Positions 22,596 to 35,295 of a stretch of DNA of 64,000 bases are shown here, one piece after another. The notes under the pieces were generated by a model that saw only the letters and a program-made list of their open reading frames with translations, was not told the origin of the DNA and did no database searches. Made by a program: the position numbers and the translations under genes. Each line of letters opens with the position of its first letter. The first letter of the stretch is position 1. The stretch comes from Harmonia axyridis (lineage: Eukaryota; Arthropoda; Insecta; Coleoptera; Coccinellidae): the NCBI RefSeq assembly GCF_914767665.1, contig NC_059502.1:30274812-30338811 (forward strand), given 5' to 3'.

Positions 22596-22995
22596 CTGAC
22601 GGTTGAGCATCGCCGGCAACGATTACAGTGGTGCAGAGAACGTCAATATTGGAATGGCATCAGGTCGTCTTTTCTGATGAATCTCGATTCTCCTTGGGTG
22701 CACATGATGGCCGAAGAATCATCATGAACCTCAGTTTGATGTTTAGCGTCATGTACACCGCACAGTAGGCTCTGAGACATGAAGTACAGCTAGCTTGGGA
22801 TATTATCCCGCAAGGAGAAATAGACCATCTTATTGCATCAATGCCGAGACGTGTTGGGTAGAGTGTATAGATAACCGCGGTGGAGAAACACATTATTGAA
22901 AAATTTATAAAAAAAAATTGTAAACCCTCCGTTTTTTCTCCAAATTTCAACCATATATATTTTTGGCTACACTATGTATGTTTTTCCAAAAAAAA
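22596..22995 (+). pseudogene. Tc1-like transposase remnant, C-terminal part
   Basis: This comes from a DDE transposase that moves Tc1 elements into TA sites. The first frame from 22596 reads LTVEHRRQRLQWCRERQYW. After a frameshift the next reads VVFSDESRFSLGAHDGRR, with the second-block catalytic aspartate in FSDESRF. Most of the middle, with the DNARPH box, is deleted. The end reads IIPQGEIDHLIASMPRRVG, a stop, and then NRGGETHY. The order is exactly that of Tc1-like proteins. Downstream, TTTTTGGCTACACTATGTA resembles a Tc1 end. Confidence 0.88.
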
Positions 22996-22999
22996 AAAA

Positions 23000-25590
23000 C
23001 TCATTTTGAGAATAACCCTACATCTTCCTTATGCTAAAACAAATTGCTTGCATTATTCGTTGCTTTCAATCATTCAGTCTTCCGGTGCTCAAGAGTCCAA
23101 TTGGAGATCTTTCTACTAATGAGAGTCCAACCTATTCTCATCCATGTGCTTGATATGTTCATGCCATTTCTTTTTCCTTTTTAGCACCCAGTCATTGTTG
23201 TTAATGGTGAATTAACGATTTTGTTGGTTTCGTTTTTAACTTTTTTGAGGATCTATTGAAAATCAATATCACCTTTCTTGTGGCGTTTTAACCTCAGTGG
23301 GACAAAATTTTCAGTTACCTATATGTCATTAGACGTTTTCGTCAACAGCCTGCCATCAAGTAATTAATTTATCATTATCCAGCTACCTAATATTCTATTC
23401 ATCCTTGTTATCTCTGTCTTCTCCAATAGTTGGAGCTCCAGAAATGGTATCCAACATCTCAACTCTTATATTCTCTTATGATTCATGTTTCCCCATAATG
23501 ACTTCTGACAAATTTTATATGCATTTAACGCTTTTAGCGTTACAAATAAACCCCATATTCTTTTATTCTCGCAGGTCACCAATTTCTCCTCTTCCTGTCG
23601 CTTTCATTTTAGGAAACAGAGTGTTATAACGTCATCCCAATATCTGTAATCTCCGCAGGTTGAAACAGAAATGGTTTCGCATGATTATATTGTACTCGCT
23701 TATGAGAAATAAGACATCAAATTAGATTCTGACAAACCTATCGGCCATCAATTTGATAATGTATTTTTTTTTAATAGAAAAGCTAGTATATTGAGATCTT
23801 CAAAAAGATTTTGCAGTTCAAATATGCCATTAAATTCGAAGTGAGAGGAGGGGAGATGAATTTTAAAATTTTTTGAAATCCTCATGCAAATGTTCTTATG
23901 TATGTAGATAGAACAATGATTAATTTTTATAATTATTATTAAGTATTCCTGATTCGGCAAGATCAAAATAACTTAAATGATTATTTACTTGGATATTTAA
24001 CATCTACTTTGAGAATTTCAAGTATCTGAATCCTGTCCTATAATTTTTTGTTTACAGCCGAGCAAAATTTATTTGAGCACGAATTCCCCATTACTAAGTC
24101 TAACCTAATCATTTGAAACCATTTATGGCAGATAATTTGCAAATTACAAACTTTTGATAAGCATATAGAGGTTTCTAGAAAGAATCACGCAAAGGATGGA
24201 AAATCTAGAGGCATAGGTAGATTCTATAAAAAATTGCGTTGTGGGATTCAAATGCTAGAATTATATGATTTCAAAGTTTGTTTTCAACTTTTCACTGAAT
24301 TAATGAATGGATGAAGCCCTTGTTTCCAAATCTCCACGTCACCTCATTCATAAAAATGAATTGATTGACGGCAGAAGATTTGTATGCGAACATTTTCTGC
24401 TGATGATAAATACAATAAGAAGTGAGCAGACCTAACTTTGCTTCACAAATAATATCAGTTCGAAATAAGCATTAGAAATGAGTAACGAAAGACGAGATAT
24501 TTTAAGTAATTCAAACTTACAAAAACAAAAGAGAGGATAGAGTATCCTATGGAATTTTTAGTCTTTTAAATGAATTCCTTGAGGAAAATACTATCGTGAA
24601 GCTAGAAGCTTTCGAAAGCTTGTCACTTATGTATAAATTGCACTCTTGGAGACCACAGAACTATAAAAAAATATATCATTGTGGTTCTGATGTTCAACAC
24701 AAAATTTCTTATGAAGCTTGAAATTGTAATATTAATTCCGAATGTAAATTCTCATTTCGATCGAAACTGCATAAAAACAAAATTTGTTACGGCTTATTTA
24801 AGGATTCGCGTTCTGCCAATTAGCGATTTCAGGAGATTCCGTTCGAGAGTTAGTGTATATTTGGTGTATACGGCCTGCCGGACAGAATTGAATTTTATAA
24901 CAGTTTCTTTGTCAGTGATTCGAACTTTAATGTTTGAGCTCAAAATTCAAAATTTTAAGAAATTATGACGAAATGAACGATCTATTTGGAAAACCAAAAG
25001 ATCCACCCAAAGTAAAGTTATCGTCGATATTTCTGCCTGGAAAAATTGGAAGTAATGGAATCAAGATAGATATAGTAACTTCTCCACAAAATTGAAGGAA
25101 ATGCCTTCAATTGTAACAAAAACAATCAATGTCATAGAGCAATTGTGTTTCAATGATACATGTTTGTAATGAAAAAAGGTTGTTTGAAATGGACCAATCT
25201 GCTGGATTCATGAAATCAGTACGAAAGGGTGGAAAATAAAATAAGAGGAAGGTTGATCCAATCACGTCATGAATAATTGAATGTGACCGACATTGGCAAA
25301 TGGATGGACGAGAATTTAAAATGGGGATGCTGATGCATCTATTCCGAAATATCGATTAGGAGACCGATACAAATGTTGTAATATGTATGTTATGTATACC
25401 TTAGCCCAAATGTTACGGTAGAATTCGGAGATCTTTATTGGGGTACGTGTCCAAAAAAAAATCTTATCGGAATTCTTTTTATGCGAAAGGGACTTCTCGT
25501 CCTGTGCTTGTCCTGATTTATCATTAGCTTATATATTTTGAGAATACATATATTTTGAATAGAATGAAATATTTATTAATATCGGATTAA
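23000..25590. other. No gene seen
   Basis: AT-rich, with short unsupported ORFs (for example 23405-23629 and 24681-24968) lacking family motifs or splice context. Confidence 0.45.
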
Positions 25591-25592
25591 AA

Positions 25593-26263
25593 GAGTTCAG
25601 ATGCCTCTCAAAGAACGAAATATTGATTATGTTCATGAAAAAAACAATTGTTGGTCAATATGGTCTTCTATGATAGACGTCCTTGAGTGTATCTTGGAGG
25701 CACACAACAACTGTGAAGACCTAGTGATGACATATATTGACTTAAGCAAAGCGTTTGACAGTGTTGATCATGGGCTGCTCTCGAAAAAATTACAATACTA
25801 GAGTATAAGATGAAGTGCACTGGCAATATTTAGATCGTATCATATCCTTCAATAGACAACAAGTTGTAAAATGGAAGGGAGAAATTTCTGGTTGTCAAAC
25901 GATAGAGAGATGTGTGCGACAGAGTTCTATCTTAGGCCTTATATTCTTCATCCTCTTTATAAATGATAATTTATAGTTAAATCGATTTATAAGATGAGCG
26001 AGTTTTTGGAAAGATGATATGTGTTTTTTAAGTACCTTCGTTTTACTTAATATTGTTTATGTCCCATATACATAATAATTGTGTTTGTATATGAGTATTT
26101 ATGTGGTTTTATTACATAAGTACATATTGTACTTTTATCTAGGAGTATGACTGAATAGACCTTCACAAGCTATGAAATTTTTGGATGGCAAATTATTCGT
26201 ACATGTATTCTATGTATATATTACTTTATCATGAGGGAATAAATTAAAAAAAAATATATATCA
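25593..26263 (+). pseudogene. LINE remnant with RT motifs and poly(A) end
   Basis: The frame from 25601 gives VLECILEAHNNCEDLVMTY, then IDLSKAFDSVDHGLL, which is RT motif A with a catalytic aspartate. After a frameshift about 25858-25978 reads QQVVKWKGEISGCQ, RQSSILGLIFFILFIND, the motif B-prime region. A stop follows and the YADD box is absent. The remaining 280 bp is AT-rich and ends AATAAATT plus an A run at about 26243-26258, consistent with a LINE 3' end joined by internal deletion. Likely a Jockey/CR1-like element. Confidence 0.8.
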
Positions 26264-26264
26264 T

Positions 26265-26990
26265 AAGATTTTCTTCTGATAGAAATCTTTCCGAATTCAT
26301 CGTGTTTTTGGGTGCCAGATGTCATTCAAATTGTTGCTGTTGCTTATTTTTGGTAGTACATCAAGTCTTTAATGAATAATGATAATATACAAAAAATAAT
26401 TTGCATATCTATATTTTGAGATGTGTTTAATTTCATCAACTTATTCCTTTCTCAAACTAACTTCAAAGCTCAAACGAGAAAAACATTGACAAGGTTTTTA
26501 GCTCTCATTCATCACTGCACTCCTGCAGAGAATCTTTCCGAAATTTGGCATAAATATTAAAGTGATTATTCCACACGCAAGGAAGTGTTTCAGGAGAAGT
26601 GTACACAAGTTTACTATTATGAACATATCGGAAATTTTTTTTCTTTTCCCACACATTTTATGAAATCGTCTATTTCTTCCATTACTGATAGTTGTACACG
26701 TTTTATGAGTTCCCTTTTGAATTCATTTGTTCATTTCCACTGACACAAGAAGGCATCCAGACTTGAGGTGAGTCTTGATTTCTCGGAAGTTTCCTGGAAT
26801 TCCTACATAGACACGCGAATTCAGAAAGACGTGTTATTAACAAGCTCTAAAGTTGGGCTGAACAATTTGAAGAACATGGTTCTTCTGTCCTAATTAGATA
26901 GAGCGCTTTTCAGAGTTTACCTCAAACATGAAAATTTAGATTGTCTTCAGAGACCCTTTTATTCCCCATCAAGGAAGTATATTTATATAT
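26265..26990. other. No gene seen
   Basis: Spacer between the LINE remnant and the third LTR-like copy. No motif recognised. Confidence 0.45.
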
Positions 26991-27845
26991 GTAGGCTTGG
27001 TTAATCGATCGTCTAGAGGTATGATTCGATTACCTGGCCTTTCGTCTTTTTCTTCGTTACTTTGTCGGATTTGTAATAATTTAACTCTTTTCAATTATTA
27101 ACATCTATTTACAAAGCCACACTTATACAGTACAAACTCAGTATTGAGAAGATCCTAATTACGTCTTAATTACAAGTTTCTCACTTCGGTACTGAATTTC
27201 GTCTTTAACTCGTTTGTTGATTACTCGAAACGTCTTCGTTTATCACGTCTTCGTCGTACTTCAAGTTTTCGTTCGTCTCGTCTCTAACTCGTCTTAATTT
27301 AGTCCGCGAACCGTCTTTTCGTCCTACGTCTTAAGTTGACCGACCGAACTTGACTCGTCTTCGGCTTAAGTTGAACTGTACCCGTCTTCGGCTTAATTTT
27401 TTCTGTGCTCTCTGCCGATTGGAACTTACCCTGTCTCGAATATCGACCTCCCTTCTCTCGGCTTGACCACACCCTTAGGGAAAGTACCATCCCCTAGTCC
27501 AATAAGAATTTGGCCGTACCGCCCACAAACATCTTCGCGGATTCCTGGAAATCGAATATTCTAGAAGGACTAGAACCTGATACACAGATGTGACACACCT
27601 GGTACGACCGTGTTGTCTTCGAACTTCATCAACCCCTCACTAAATCTCTTCAAGATTTACAACTCTTGACCTATCTTCGACACCTCGAAGAATAACACAT
27701 CCTTTTTACATTATGTACAATAACAAATCGTTCCCTGTAAATTCATTGAAAGTGTCATGCCCTCGATACTTGAAGAAATTAATAGGTCTCCAAGCATCCG
27801 GTCGACCATCTCAATTAGTTACAGGGAACAATAACTGGATCCTAC
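26991..27845 (-). repeat. LTR-like repeat, solo third copy
   Basis: Its plus-strand left end GTAGGCTTGGTTAATCGATC equals the outer end of the 15375-18300 structure. On the minus strand it runs from ATGTAGGATCCAG through the GACG-rich body to ATTAACCAAGCCTAC, matching 17459-18300 over its whole length. Only one copy lies here, as expected for a solo LTR or an isolated arm. Confidence 0.6.
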
Positions 27846-27849
27846 ATAC

Positions 27850-29735
27850 ATTATATACCGTGCGTCCATAAAATCTACCTCCAATTGAAATGTCCAATTT
27901 TTCACATTGCGATTTGTATATGGCCTACCTTTGAGTGAGTCAAATTTTGAATTCAGAATCGCTTTCAGGGTCACTGCAAGACCATGTTCAGATGGTCAAA
28001 TAGTTATACTTCTCCGAACGAGTGCAACACGCTAGAAATTGAAATGTAGTTTACCTCATCGAAATCTAGCTGCTATTTTAATCTTATGACGATAAAATGC
28101 AATATTAAATATTAGTAACTGGATAAACTAGGTTTTCGTTTTTTCAATGAAGTATTTCAGCACTCCTTTGAATTCGTTCTGTTCTTTTTGATTGAAATAA
28201 TTTTGAGTTGTAAACTTCTTTCAATTATTCGCCATCATCAGAATTAATTCTGTGAACTCTGGGAGTTCAGAACATCTGATGGATGGAACTGGTATTTCTT
28301 CTGAATGCACTACAGGTTTTCTTGTAGCATCTAGATTAGGGTATGTCCATTTGTGTCTTTTGTTTTTTTTTCCTTTCATATGAACGAGACAAAAATAACA
28401 GTAGAAACTACTTCGCGGTTTTCAGCTAACCATTGGTACACACAGTTGAGGCACACTTTCTTTCCAACTATCTATCGCAAATGTTCAACACAATTTGTTT
28501 AACATACAAAATATGGGGTGTAATATTCACCATGACATCCCTAATGAATGCCAAAATCGACAAGATAAGCTCTTCTCGATACGTCAGAAAAATTTTTCTG
28601 TTTTCTTTTAGAATGTATTCGCTACATACATAACAGAAAACGTCGAGATGATTCACACAGTTAGATCTGCTTGGATGTCATTATTTCAGATGAGTGTTGC
28701 GAAAACTCAATATTATACTCGAATAAAATCTTCGATCGATGTTCCTGACTTAACAATTATTGAGGAAGAAGAGGACATGGTAGGGGAGGAAAATTGACAT
28801 CATGGGACATGAATAGGGATGGTATAAGTAGGTTGATTCAGGTGTAATTCCAGGTTAATGTTTGGCTACTTGAATATTAGATTGGAATAAGATTATTTTT
28901 GGCCGTTAAAGATACATTTACTTCTTTATTTTTGACTAGTATCAGAATTCTTAACATGAATTACCCTGTATCTCAAAAACTAGAACTTCGAAATTAGTTG
29001 TTGCATGGCACTAACTCTATTGGCTTGTTCAGTGGTTGTTACCAGTCAGTACCATCAAATCATTATTTCCTATGTAACAAAACTCTAATTTTTTTTTTAT
29101 TTTGATGAAAATTTTCGCTTCGAATGAGAGTTCATTAGCGTATTCAATTATTAAATCGTAGCTGTAACAGTCTCATCTGAAATCTTGGGGATTATAATTA
29201 TCCACTCATTCAACTGGATTATGGCTCTTTTAGAACTAGTTCAGTCATATGCATTATGACTTAGGACTACATTCTCGCAACTATTTCATTTTGGTTCAAT
29301 ATAAATTCGCAACTCCTGGAAATGAAGCAGCAAAATTGCTTTTTAATTCCCTCCCACACACTACTCATTTGATTCATTACGCCATATTTTAAATAGGTCA
29401 CATTTAATTACACGTTTTTAAATATGTCGTAGTTAACCTGATCATCCAGTTCAGATAGGAATGAACATTGGTTGGCACGAATTTGATGCATGTGGTTTTC
29501 ATGCAAAATTATCGACAAACAAAATGAGTTTAGTACTTAATCCGAAATATATTGAATGGAACTCGGAACGAATTGTGATTTCAATATGATAGTTTAATTA
29601 AAAGTATGACGCTTTAGGAATAATAATTCTCACTAAGCAATTATTTCACTGATACAATGCTTTGATTTCGAACAATCAAGCTAATCTTGTTATATATATG
29701 TTTCGTTATCTATATTTTTTCGTCTTTATTGTTAA
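27850..29735. other. No gene seen
   Basis: AT-rich. A short fragment near 28960-29000 (CCCTGTATCTCAAAAACTAG) looks like a foldback terminus without its partner. No coding exon recognised. Confidence 0.45.
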
Positions 29736-29737
29736 TA

Positions 29738-29832
29738 CAGGGTGTTATATGAGTGGTTGTTTATAACCTAGTAGTGAATGCAGCCTATCCTGGCCTTCCA
29801 GAAAAGTTGATCTATTAGTTTCAAGGATTTAT
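29738..29832 (+). repeat. Foldback-type terminus, left
   Basis: CAGGGTGTTATATGAGTGGTTG followed by GTAGTGAATGCAGCCTATCC. The inverted partner lies at about 32270-32352 (GCATTCGTCAATAGACCATGG...CAACCACTCATGTAACACTCTG). The two may be the ends of an old element split by later insertions, or unrelated copies. Confidence 0.45.
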
Positions 29833-29847
29833 GAGCGATGGCTTAAT

Positions 29848-30275
29848 AGTTATTTATAATACAAGTGCAGAAGGCATTGATATTCTTCCACGAGTTCAAA
29901 ATTCAAAAACGAGCCACGAAGTGGCGAGTTTTGGAATGAACGAGTGGTAGAATGAGCCTTCTGTACGAGTATTATACATTATTTTCTCTAATTCATTGCA
30001 TTTTCATTGAAATTAATGAAATATTTCCATAAATATAATTTAGTGATTTTTGCATTGAGAAATGTTGGTTGGCAGAACTGATTTCTTTAAGGCAAATTGA
30101 TGAATTGACAGATAAAGCCGTGGCGGAAAGTTTGGAGTGCCAACATGGAATTATAAAATATAACCATGAAAACTGTGCGTTTCTGATATATTCTCGCACG
30201 ATTTTGTTCTACAAGATGTGGAAGAATGAACGGAATAACCACAGAATTAGAGAAAAACGTCTTTTCCAACGATTC
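29848..30275 (+). repeat. Palindromic dispersed repeat P, copy 1
   Basis: The first 120 bp form an imperfect palindrome. ATAATACAAGTGCAGAAGGC pairs with GCCTTCTGTACGAGTATTAT around CCACGAAGTGG, followed by about 300 bp of shared non-palindromic sequence (TTGGTTGGCAGAACTG, ACAAGATGTGG). Other copies lie at 37424, 38000, 49126, 52054 and 54029, with a fragment at 48555. No protein or known family recognised. Confidence 0.75.
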
Positions 30276-30289
30276 ATGGCATTCCAATA

Positions 30290-31110
30290 TTTTTAGGGCA
30301 GTACTCCGAATATTATGGTCTATTTTTCAAACCTTAAAATCTATTTTTTTACATGATTTATAGGAATGTCGTTTTGACCATGAAAAATAAGTAATTCAGT
30401 ATAATGAATTCGATTTTGTGCTGTGATCTCGGGAATGCAAATCTTTAGATTGAAATAACGCAAATCACCTTGGAAAATGTAATCTGTAAGTGTATTTTCT
30501 CTACAACACAAATTAGTATCTAGTTACAATCAGTTTTTTGAAAGAATATCATTGAAATAGCATCGAAAATATGATAACAGATTGTCGAAATGAAGCCCTT
30601 TCATTTGTACAGTTTTCTTAGCTCTCATCAAGAGATTATTTATTGCCCTTCATATCATATCGGGATTGCGTCTTTTTTCTGGGCAAATTACTCCCTCAGC
30701 CTAAACTGCTACCGTGAAGTGATTCTTTCTCATGATATGAGAAGCCAATACACAATATCTGATTAGAAAATGTCTAGAAAAGGCCTTTATTTCGAAAATT
30801 CCCCACTTCTGTTTCAATGCTACATTAAGAAATGAAATGATTAGGATTTCATTACAAAGAAAGCTAATTATAATACTCATGAAAAACAAATACACCCTAC
30901 AATTCCATTTTCTAAAATAGTGACGTCATTTTGTTTTGAATTCAGTATGACTTTTCCATATTATGCATACTTCTAGTTAAATTTTTACGCAACATGTTAG
31001 AACATTTAGAACTTCATCAAAAATGAACAGAAATTCCTATTTCAAAAAATTACGTAAAAATATAGACTTTTCGTTTGCTACTCTCTGGAAACAAGTGAGG
31101 CATTCAAAGT
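30290..31110. other. No gene seen
   Basis: AT-rich spacer before the nested palindrome; nothing recognised. Confidence 0.45.
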
Positions 31111-31111
31111 T

Positions 31112-32027
31112 ATACACTGTGTCCGTGAAGTAAATAACAAACTAATTTTTAGCTGAACAGGCCATTTTGAGAAATAATCCTGAAACACGTCGATTTTTTA
31201 TTCTAATTTACCGTATTTTAAAATAATAATCTAATATACTGGGTGAATTACTTTCGAGTAATGACGTCACCGTCATTTTTTTTTAATGGTACACCCCCAT
31301 TTTGTCTCAATTTTCTGATTACTCTAGCTGAGCTGATTCCAAAAATGTATCACATGTTGATTCCAATTGGTACAGGGTGGACAAAAATACAATAGTTTTT
31401 TGTGTGCCCATAAAGTAACGCGTAACATTCTTTATTAGGTAAATCAACAATATTATCAGAAACACTTATTGTCTAGCGGCAATTGGTTTGAATGTAACAC
31501 GTTGTAGTTTGTTACATTTTTATATTAATAAAAATCAGCTATTTCCAAACATGTTTGGTAGTCTAGCAGATATAATATGAAGGAAATTATTTCTTAGTTT
31601 TATAGATTTTTATCAATCTAAAAATGTAACAAACTATAGGATGTTACTTTCAAACCAATTGCCGCTAAACAATAAGTATTTTTGATAATATTGTTAATTT
31701 AACTAATAAAAATGTTACGCGTTACTTTATGAGCACACACAAAACTATTGTATTTCTGTCCACCCTGTACCAATTGGTATCAACATTTGATACATTTTTG
31801 GATACAGATAAGCTAGAGTAATCGGATAATTGAGACAAAATGGGGGTGTTCTATTAAAAAAAACTGACGGTAACGTCAATATTCGAAAGTAATTCACCCT
31901 GTATATTAGATTATTATTTTAAAATACGGTAAATTAAAATAAAAGATTGACGTGTTTCAGGATTATTTCGTGAATGGTCTGTTTAGCTAAAAATGAATTT
32001 GTTCCATATTTTACGGACACGGAATCC
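31112..32027. mobile_element. Nested palindromic foldback, about 915 bp
   Basis: Outer arms run from TATACACTGTGTCCGTGAA (31111) inward and return at 32027. They include GGCCATTTTGAGAAATAATC and the TACAGGGTGG-type motif. Inside, a second pair of CAGGGTGGAC ends (31373 and 31767, each next to TA) bounds a 395-bp inner palindrome with GTAACGCGTAACATT and GGCAATTGGTTTGAA arms. The symmetry continues across the inner boundary: CCAATTGG flanks both inner ends. Confidence 0.8.
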
Positions 32028-32269
32028 ATTACAATATTTCTTCTAATGGGGATTTTTCTAATTTACCTATGTAAGAAATATATGTTCCGAAGTCTGATAG
32101 AAAACACGAAATATTCGTGGCACTGTCATGAAAATACTAAAATTACATGAAACATTACCAAATGCTGTAAGAATTGAACAACAAATCAAAATCAGACTGC
32201 GGATTTCCAAGTTTTGTTTATCAGAAATTTAGGCCAACAATTAGAATCACCATGTATCTCCGAAACTAT

Positions 32270-32352
32270 CAGTCTTAGGCTTCTCTGAAACGCCTGGATA
32301 ACCTGCATTCGTCAATAGACCATGGCCAACCACTCATGTAACACTCTGTATC
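32270..32352 (-). repeat. Foldback-type terminus, right partner of 29738
   Basis: On the minus strand it begins CAGAGTGTTACATGAGTGGTTG and continues TGACGAATGCAGGTTATCC, resembling 29738-29832. Similarity is moderate. Confidence 0.45.
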
Positions 32353-32628
32353 TTCGTGAAATTACATTCAGACAATTTTTTTCTGCATTATTTGACATAT
32401 AATTTTATCTCTATGGAATTTCTAGATTCAAAATTATCAGGAAAATAAAATTCCAGAAAACCATGTTTACGGAACCCCCAGTCGTATTTTGCTCATTATG
32501 AACTTAACTGCAGGGTTCGATATCTGATTCTACCCTGATCAAGGGTCTAGGACCTAGGTTGTTTTATTCCAAAATTATCTTGTTTACGTCCGGCACCTAT
32601 ATTAACTGTCTTTGTGACAAGATGAGAG

Positions 32629-32930
32629 AGCGATCTGTTCAGGGAACGACCGCACAAAAATTGGGATCAATCAGATAGTCCGTGTTCGAAACGTCAATTC
32701 TACGGCAAGCATGAGTCTGCAGGCTGGCCTGATACCTGTCGATTCCTCGTCACTCCTAAAGACTTATGGCTTTCTGCAGAACCCAACTCGGCAAATTTCA
32801 CATCAGGGATCGAACCTCCATACTCTGAAATTTCAATTGACCTTTCACCAACTGGAGGTGAACGACCCTCGGCAGTATGCACGAAGCTCTGGAGCAGACC
32901 CAAAAAAACTTTCAATTTCCGAAAGAAATT
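32629..32930 (+). other. Unidentified coding-like segment open in two frames
   Basis: One plus-strand frame is open for about 100 codons from 32629 (through FRERPHKNWDQSD, GWPDTCRFLV, ANFTSGIEPPYSE). A second frame from 32711 is open for 120 codons (to 33073). The stretch is CG-richer than its flanks. I recognise no family. A decayed repeat or unrecognised exon are both possible. The minus strand has a B-box-like GGTTCGATCCC at about 32810, but no tRNA fold. Confidence 0.25.
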
Positions 32931-33069
32931 CTGAAAAGTTTATCTCTCAAATATTTTGCGTGCATGAGACATTCAAAAGGCTTGTGGATGATTATGCAAT
33001 CCATAATGTTATGATATTAAACCAACCAGAATCTGCTTGTAACTTCATTCTACACAGAATTCAACTACT

Positions 33070-33718
33070 TTGATCTTTTCGTTATTTCCAAATCCATTTT
33101 GAGATAAAAATTATAAAATATATCTAGATTCGAATTTTGTAGAAATTAGTAAAAAGCATATGAATAATCAGATTAACACGGAAGGACACTGCTCTTGTTA
33201 TAGCAAGCTCAATTTTTCTGTGCTCATATCATCAGTTGAATCCATAGAAATATTGAGACTCAGATAAAAAAAGGTTTTTGACCATTTTCTATTATTTATA
33301 TTGATACAAACCATACGATGCTATATATTTTTGAAATAAAGAGATATAAAGCTTTCGGAAAATGGCTCAGAAATCTAGTGTTTCCATTTGAAAACATATA
33401 ACTTTGGGTAATAGCTTCGTAATCAAAAACCCCGTTGAAAATACTCGCACGCCACTGGATTCTACGTAAAAGTGCCTGTATAATGTTTTAATTTCAGACC
33501 GCTATCATCAGTATTAGCGGAGATATGATTTTTTTTTCGATATCGCCATGTTTCCAATTTTCGCTTATAACTCGAAAACAAAAGAAGGTGGACAAAAATT
33601 AAACTAGTCTCATTAGTTTGTCAGAAATAGAAAATGAAAATGGGGTTTCAGATTTTGCCTACCTCCTTTGGTTTAAAAGTTGTACCTAGTGCTAAAACAT
33701 CTAAATTTGCCTACCCTG
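33070..33718. mobile_element. Half copy of foldback family A
   Basis: It starts in the family-A core (TTATTTCCAAATCCATTTTG) and runs to a terminal CTACCCTG at 33714-33718. It is the complement of the left half of the adjoining full copy. The other half is missing. Confidence 0.8.
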
Positions 33719-33720
33719 TA

Positions 33721-35295
33721 CAGGGTGGGCAAATTTCGATTTTTTAGAGATACAACTTTTAAACAAGATGAGTTGGCCAAAATCTGATACCCCATTCTCG
33801 GTCTCTTTTTCTGAGAAACTAACAAGGGCAGTATTCATTTTTGGCCACCTTCTTTTGTTTTCGAGTTAAAAGCGAAAATTGGAAAAATGGCGATATCGAA
33901 AAACATTTATATCTCCGCTAATATTGATGATAGAGCTCTGAAATCAAAACATTATGCGGGCAGTTTTTTACGTTGAATCCAGTGGCGTGCTTGTATTTTC
34001 AAAAGGGTTTTTAATCACGAAGCTATGACCCAAAGTTATGTTTTTTCAAATGGGATGACTAGATTTTCGTGTCATTTTCTGAAAGCTTGATTTTTCCTGA
34101 TTTCAAAAATATATAGCATTGTATGATTCGGATCAATATAAATAATAGAAAATGGCCAAAAACCTCTTTTCACCTAAGAGTCTCAATATTTCTATGGTAT
34201 CAACTGTTGATGAACATAGAAAATTGAGCTTTCTATAACAAGAGCAGTGTCCTTCCGTCAATCTGATTATTTCTATGCTTTCTATTTCTTATTTCTACAA
34301 AATTTGAATCTAGATATGTTTTATAAATGTTTTATCTAAAAATTGATTTGGAAATAACGGAGAAACCACAAGATCGAATTTTTCAATCGAAAGAGTTGTA
34401 TTGATATGCATGTATCAGGAGATTTTTTACATAGGTCTCCAGAATCAATAAGCACAAGTACCAATCCATTTTAAACAACATATGAAACAATGCATATATG
34501 ATTGAACTCAACAATTTAATTATGAAGGGACAAACAAGAAATAATGTTTAACCTAATAATGACAACAATAGCACAAATCACAGTCGACACCTTTTTTCGA
34601 TATTTCAATAGATGAATATTTGAAACTGTGTTCAAGCTACCTAAGAAACTTTTTCCAAGTTTGTTCAACTTTTCGAAACTATTTGTATAAAATGAATATA
34701 GATTCGAATTTTGTAGAAATAAGTGAAAAGCATAGAAATAATCAGATTGACGGAAGAACACTGCTCTTGTTATAGAAAGCTCAATTTTTCTGTGCTAATC
34801 AACAGTTGAAAGTTGAAACCATAGAAATATTGAGACTCTCAAGTAAAAAAAGGTTTTTGACCATTTTCTGCTATTTATTTCAATACGAATCATACGATGT
34901 TATATATTTTTGAAATCAGGAAAAATTAAGCTTCCAGAAAATGGCACAAAAATCTAGTGTTCCCATTTGAAAAAACATAACTTCGGGTTATAGCTTCGTG
35001 ATTAAAAACCCTTTTGAAAATACGAGCACGCCGCTGGATTCTACGTCAAAAAGTGCCTGTATAATGTTTTAATTTCAGAGCTCTATCATCAGTATTAGCG
35101 GAGATATAAAGTTTTATCGATATCGCCATTTTTCCAATTTTCGCTCATAACTCGAAAACAAAAGAAGGTGGCCAAAAATGAATACTACCCTTGTTAGTTT
35201 CTCAGAAAAAGAGACCGAGAATGGGGTATCAGATTTTGTCTATCTCATCTGGTTTAGAAGTTGTAGTGCTAAAACATCCAAATTTGCCTACCCTG
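33721..35295. mobile_element. 1575-bp foldback element, family A copy 2
   Basis: CAGGGTGGGCAAATTTCGAT opens the element and AAATTTGCCTACCCTG closes it. Arms of about 620 bp surround a core of about 330 bp that matches copy 1 at 13340-14894 (for example GGAAATAACGGAGAAACCAC, CATAGGTCTCCAGAATCAAT). A TA precedes the left end. The base after the right end is A, not T, so that duplication is damaged. It sits next to the half copy with only TA between. Confidence 0.85.

Noticed and set aside
22660..22950. Minus-strand ORF of 96 codons
   Set aside because: It is antisense to the Tc1 transposase remnant.
32790..32830. tRNA-like B box (GGTTCGATCCC on the minus strand)
   Set aside because: No A box at the right distance and no cloverleaf; not enough for a tRNA or SINE call.
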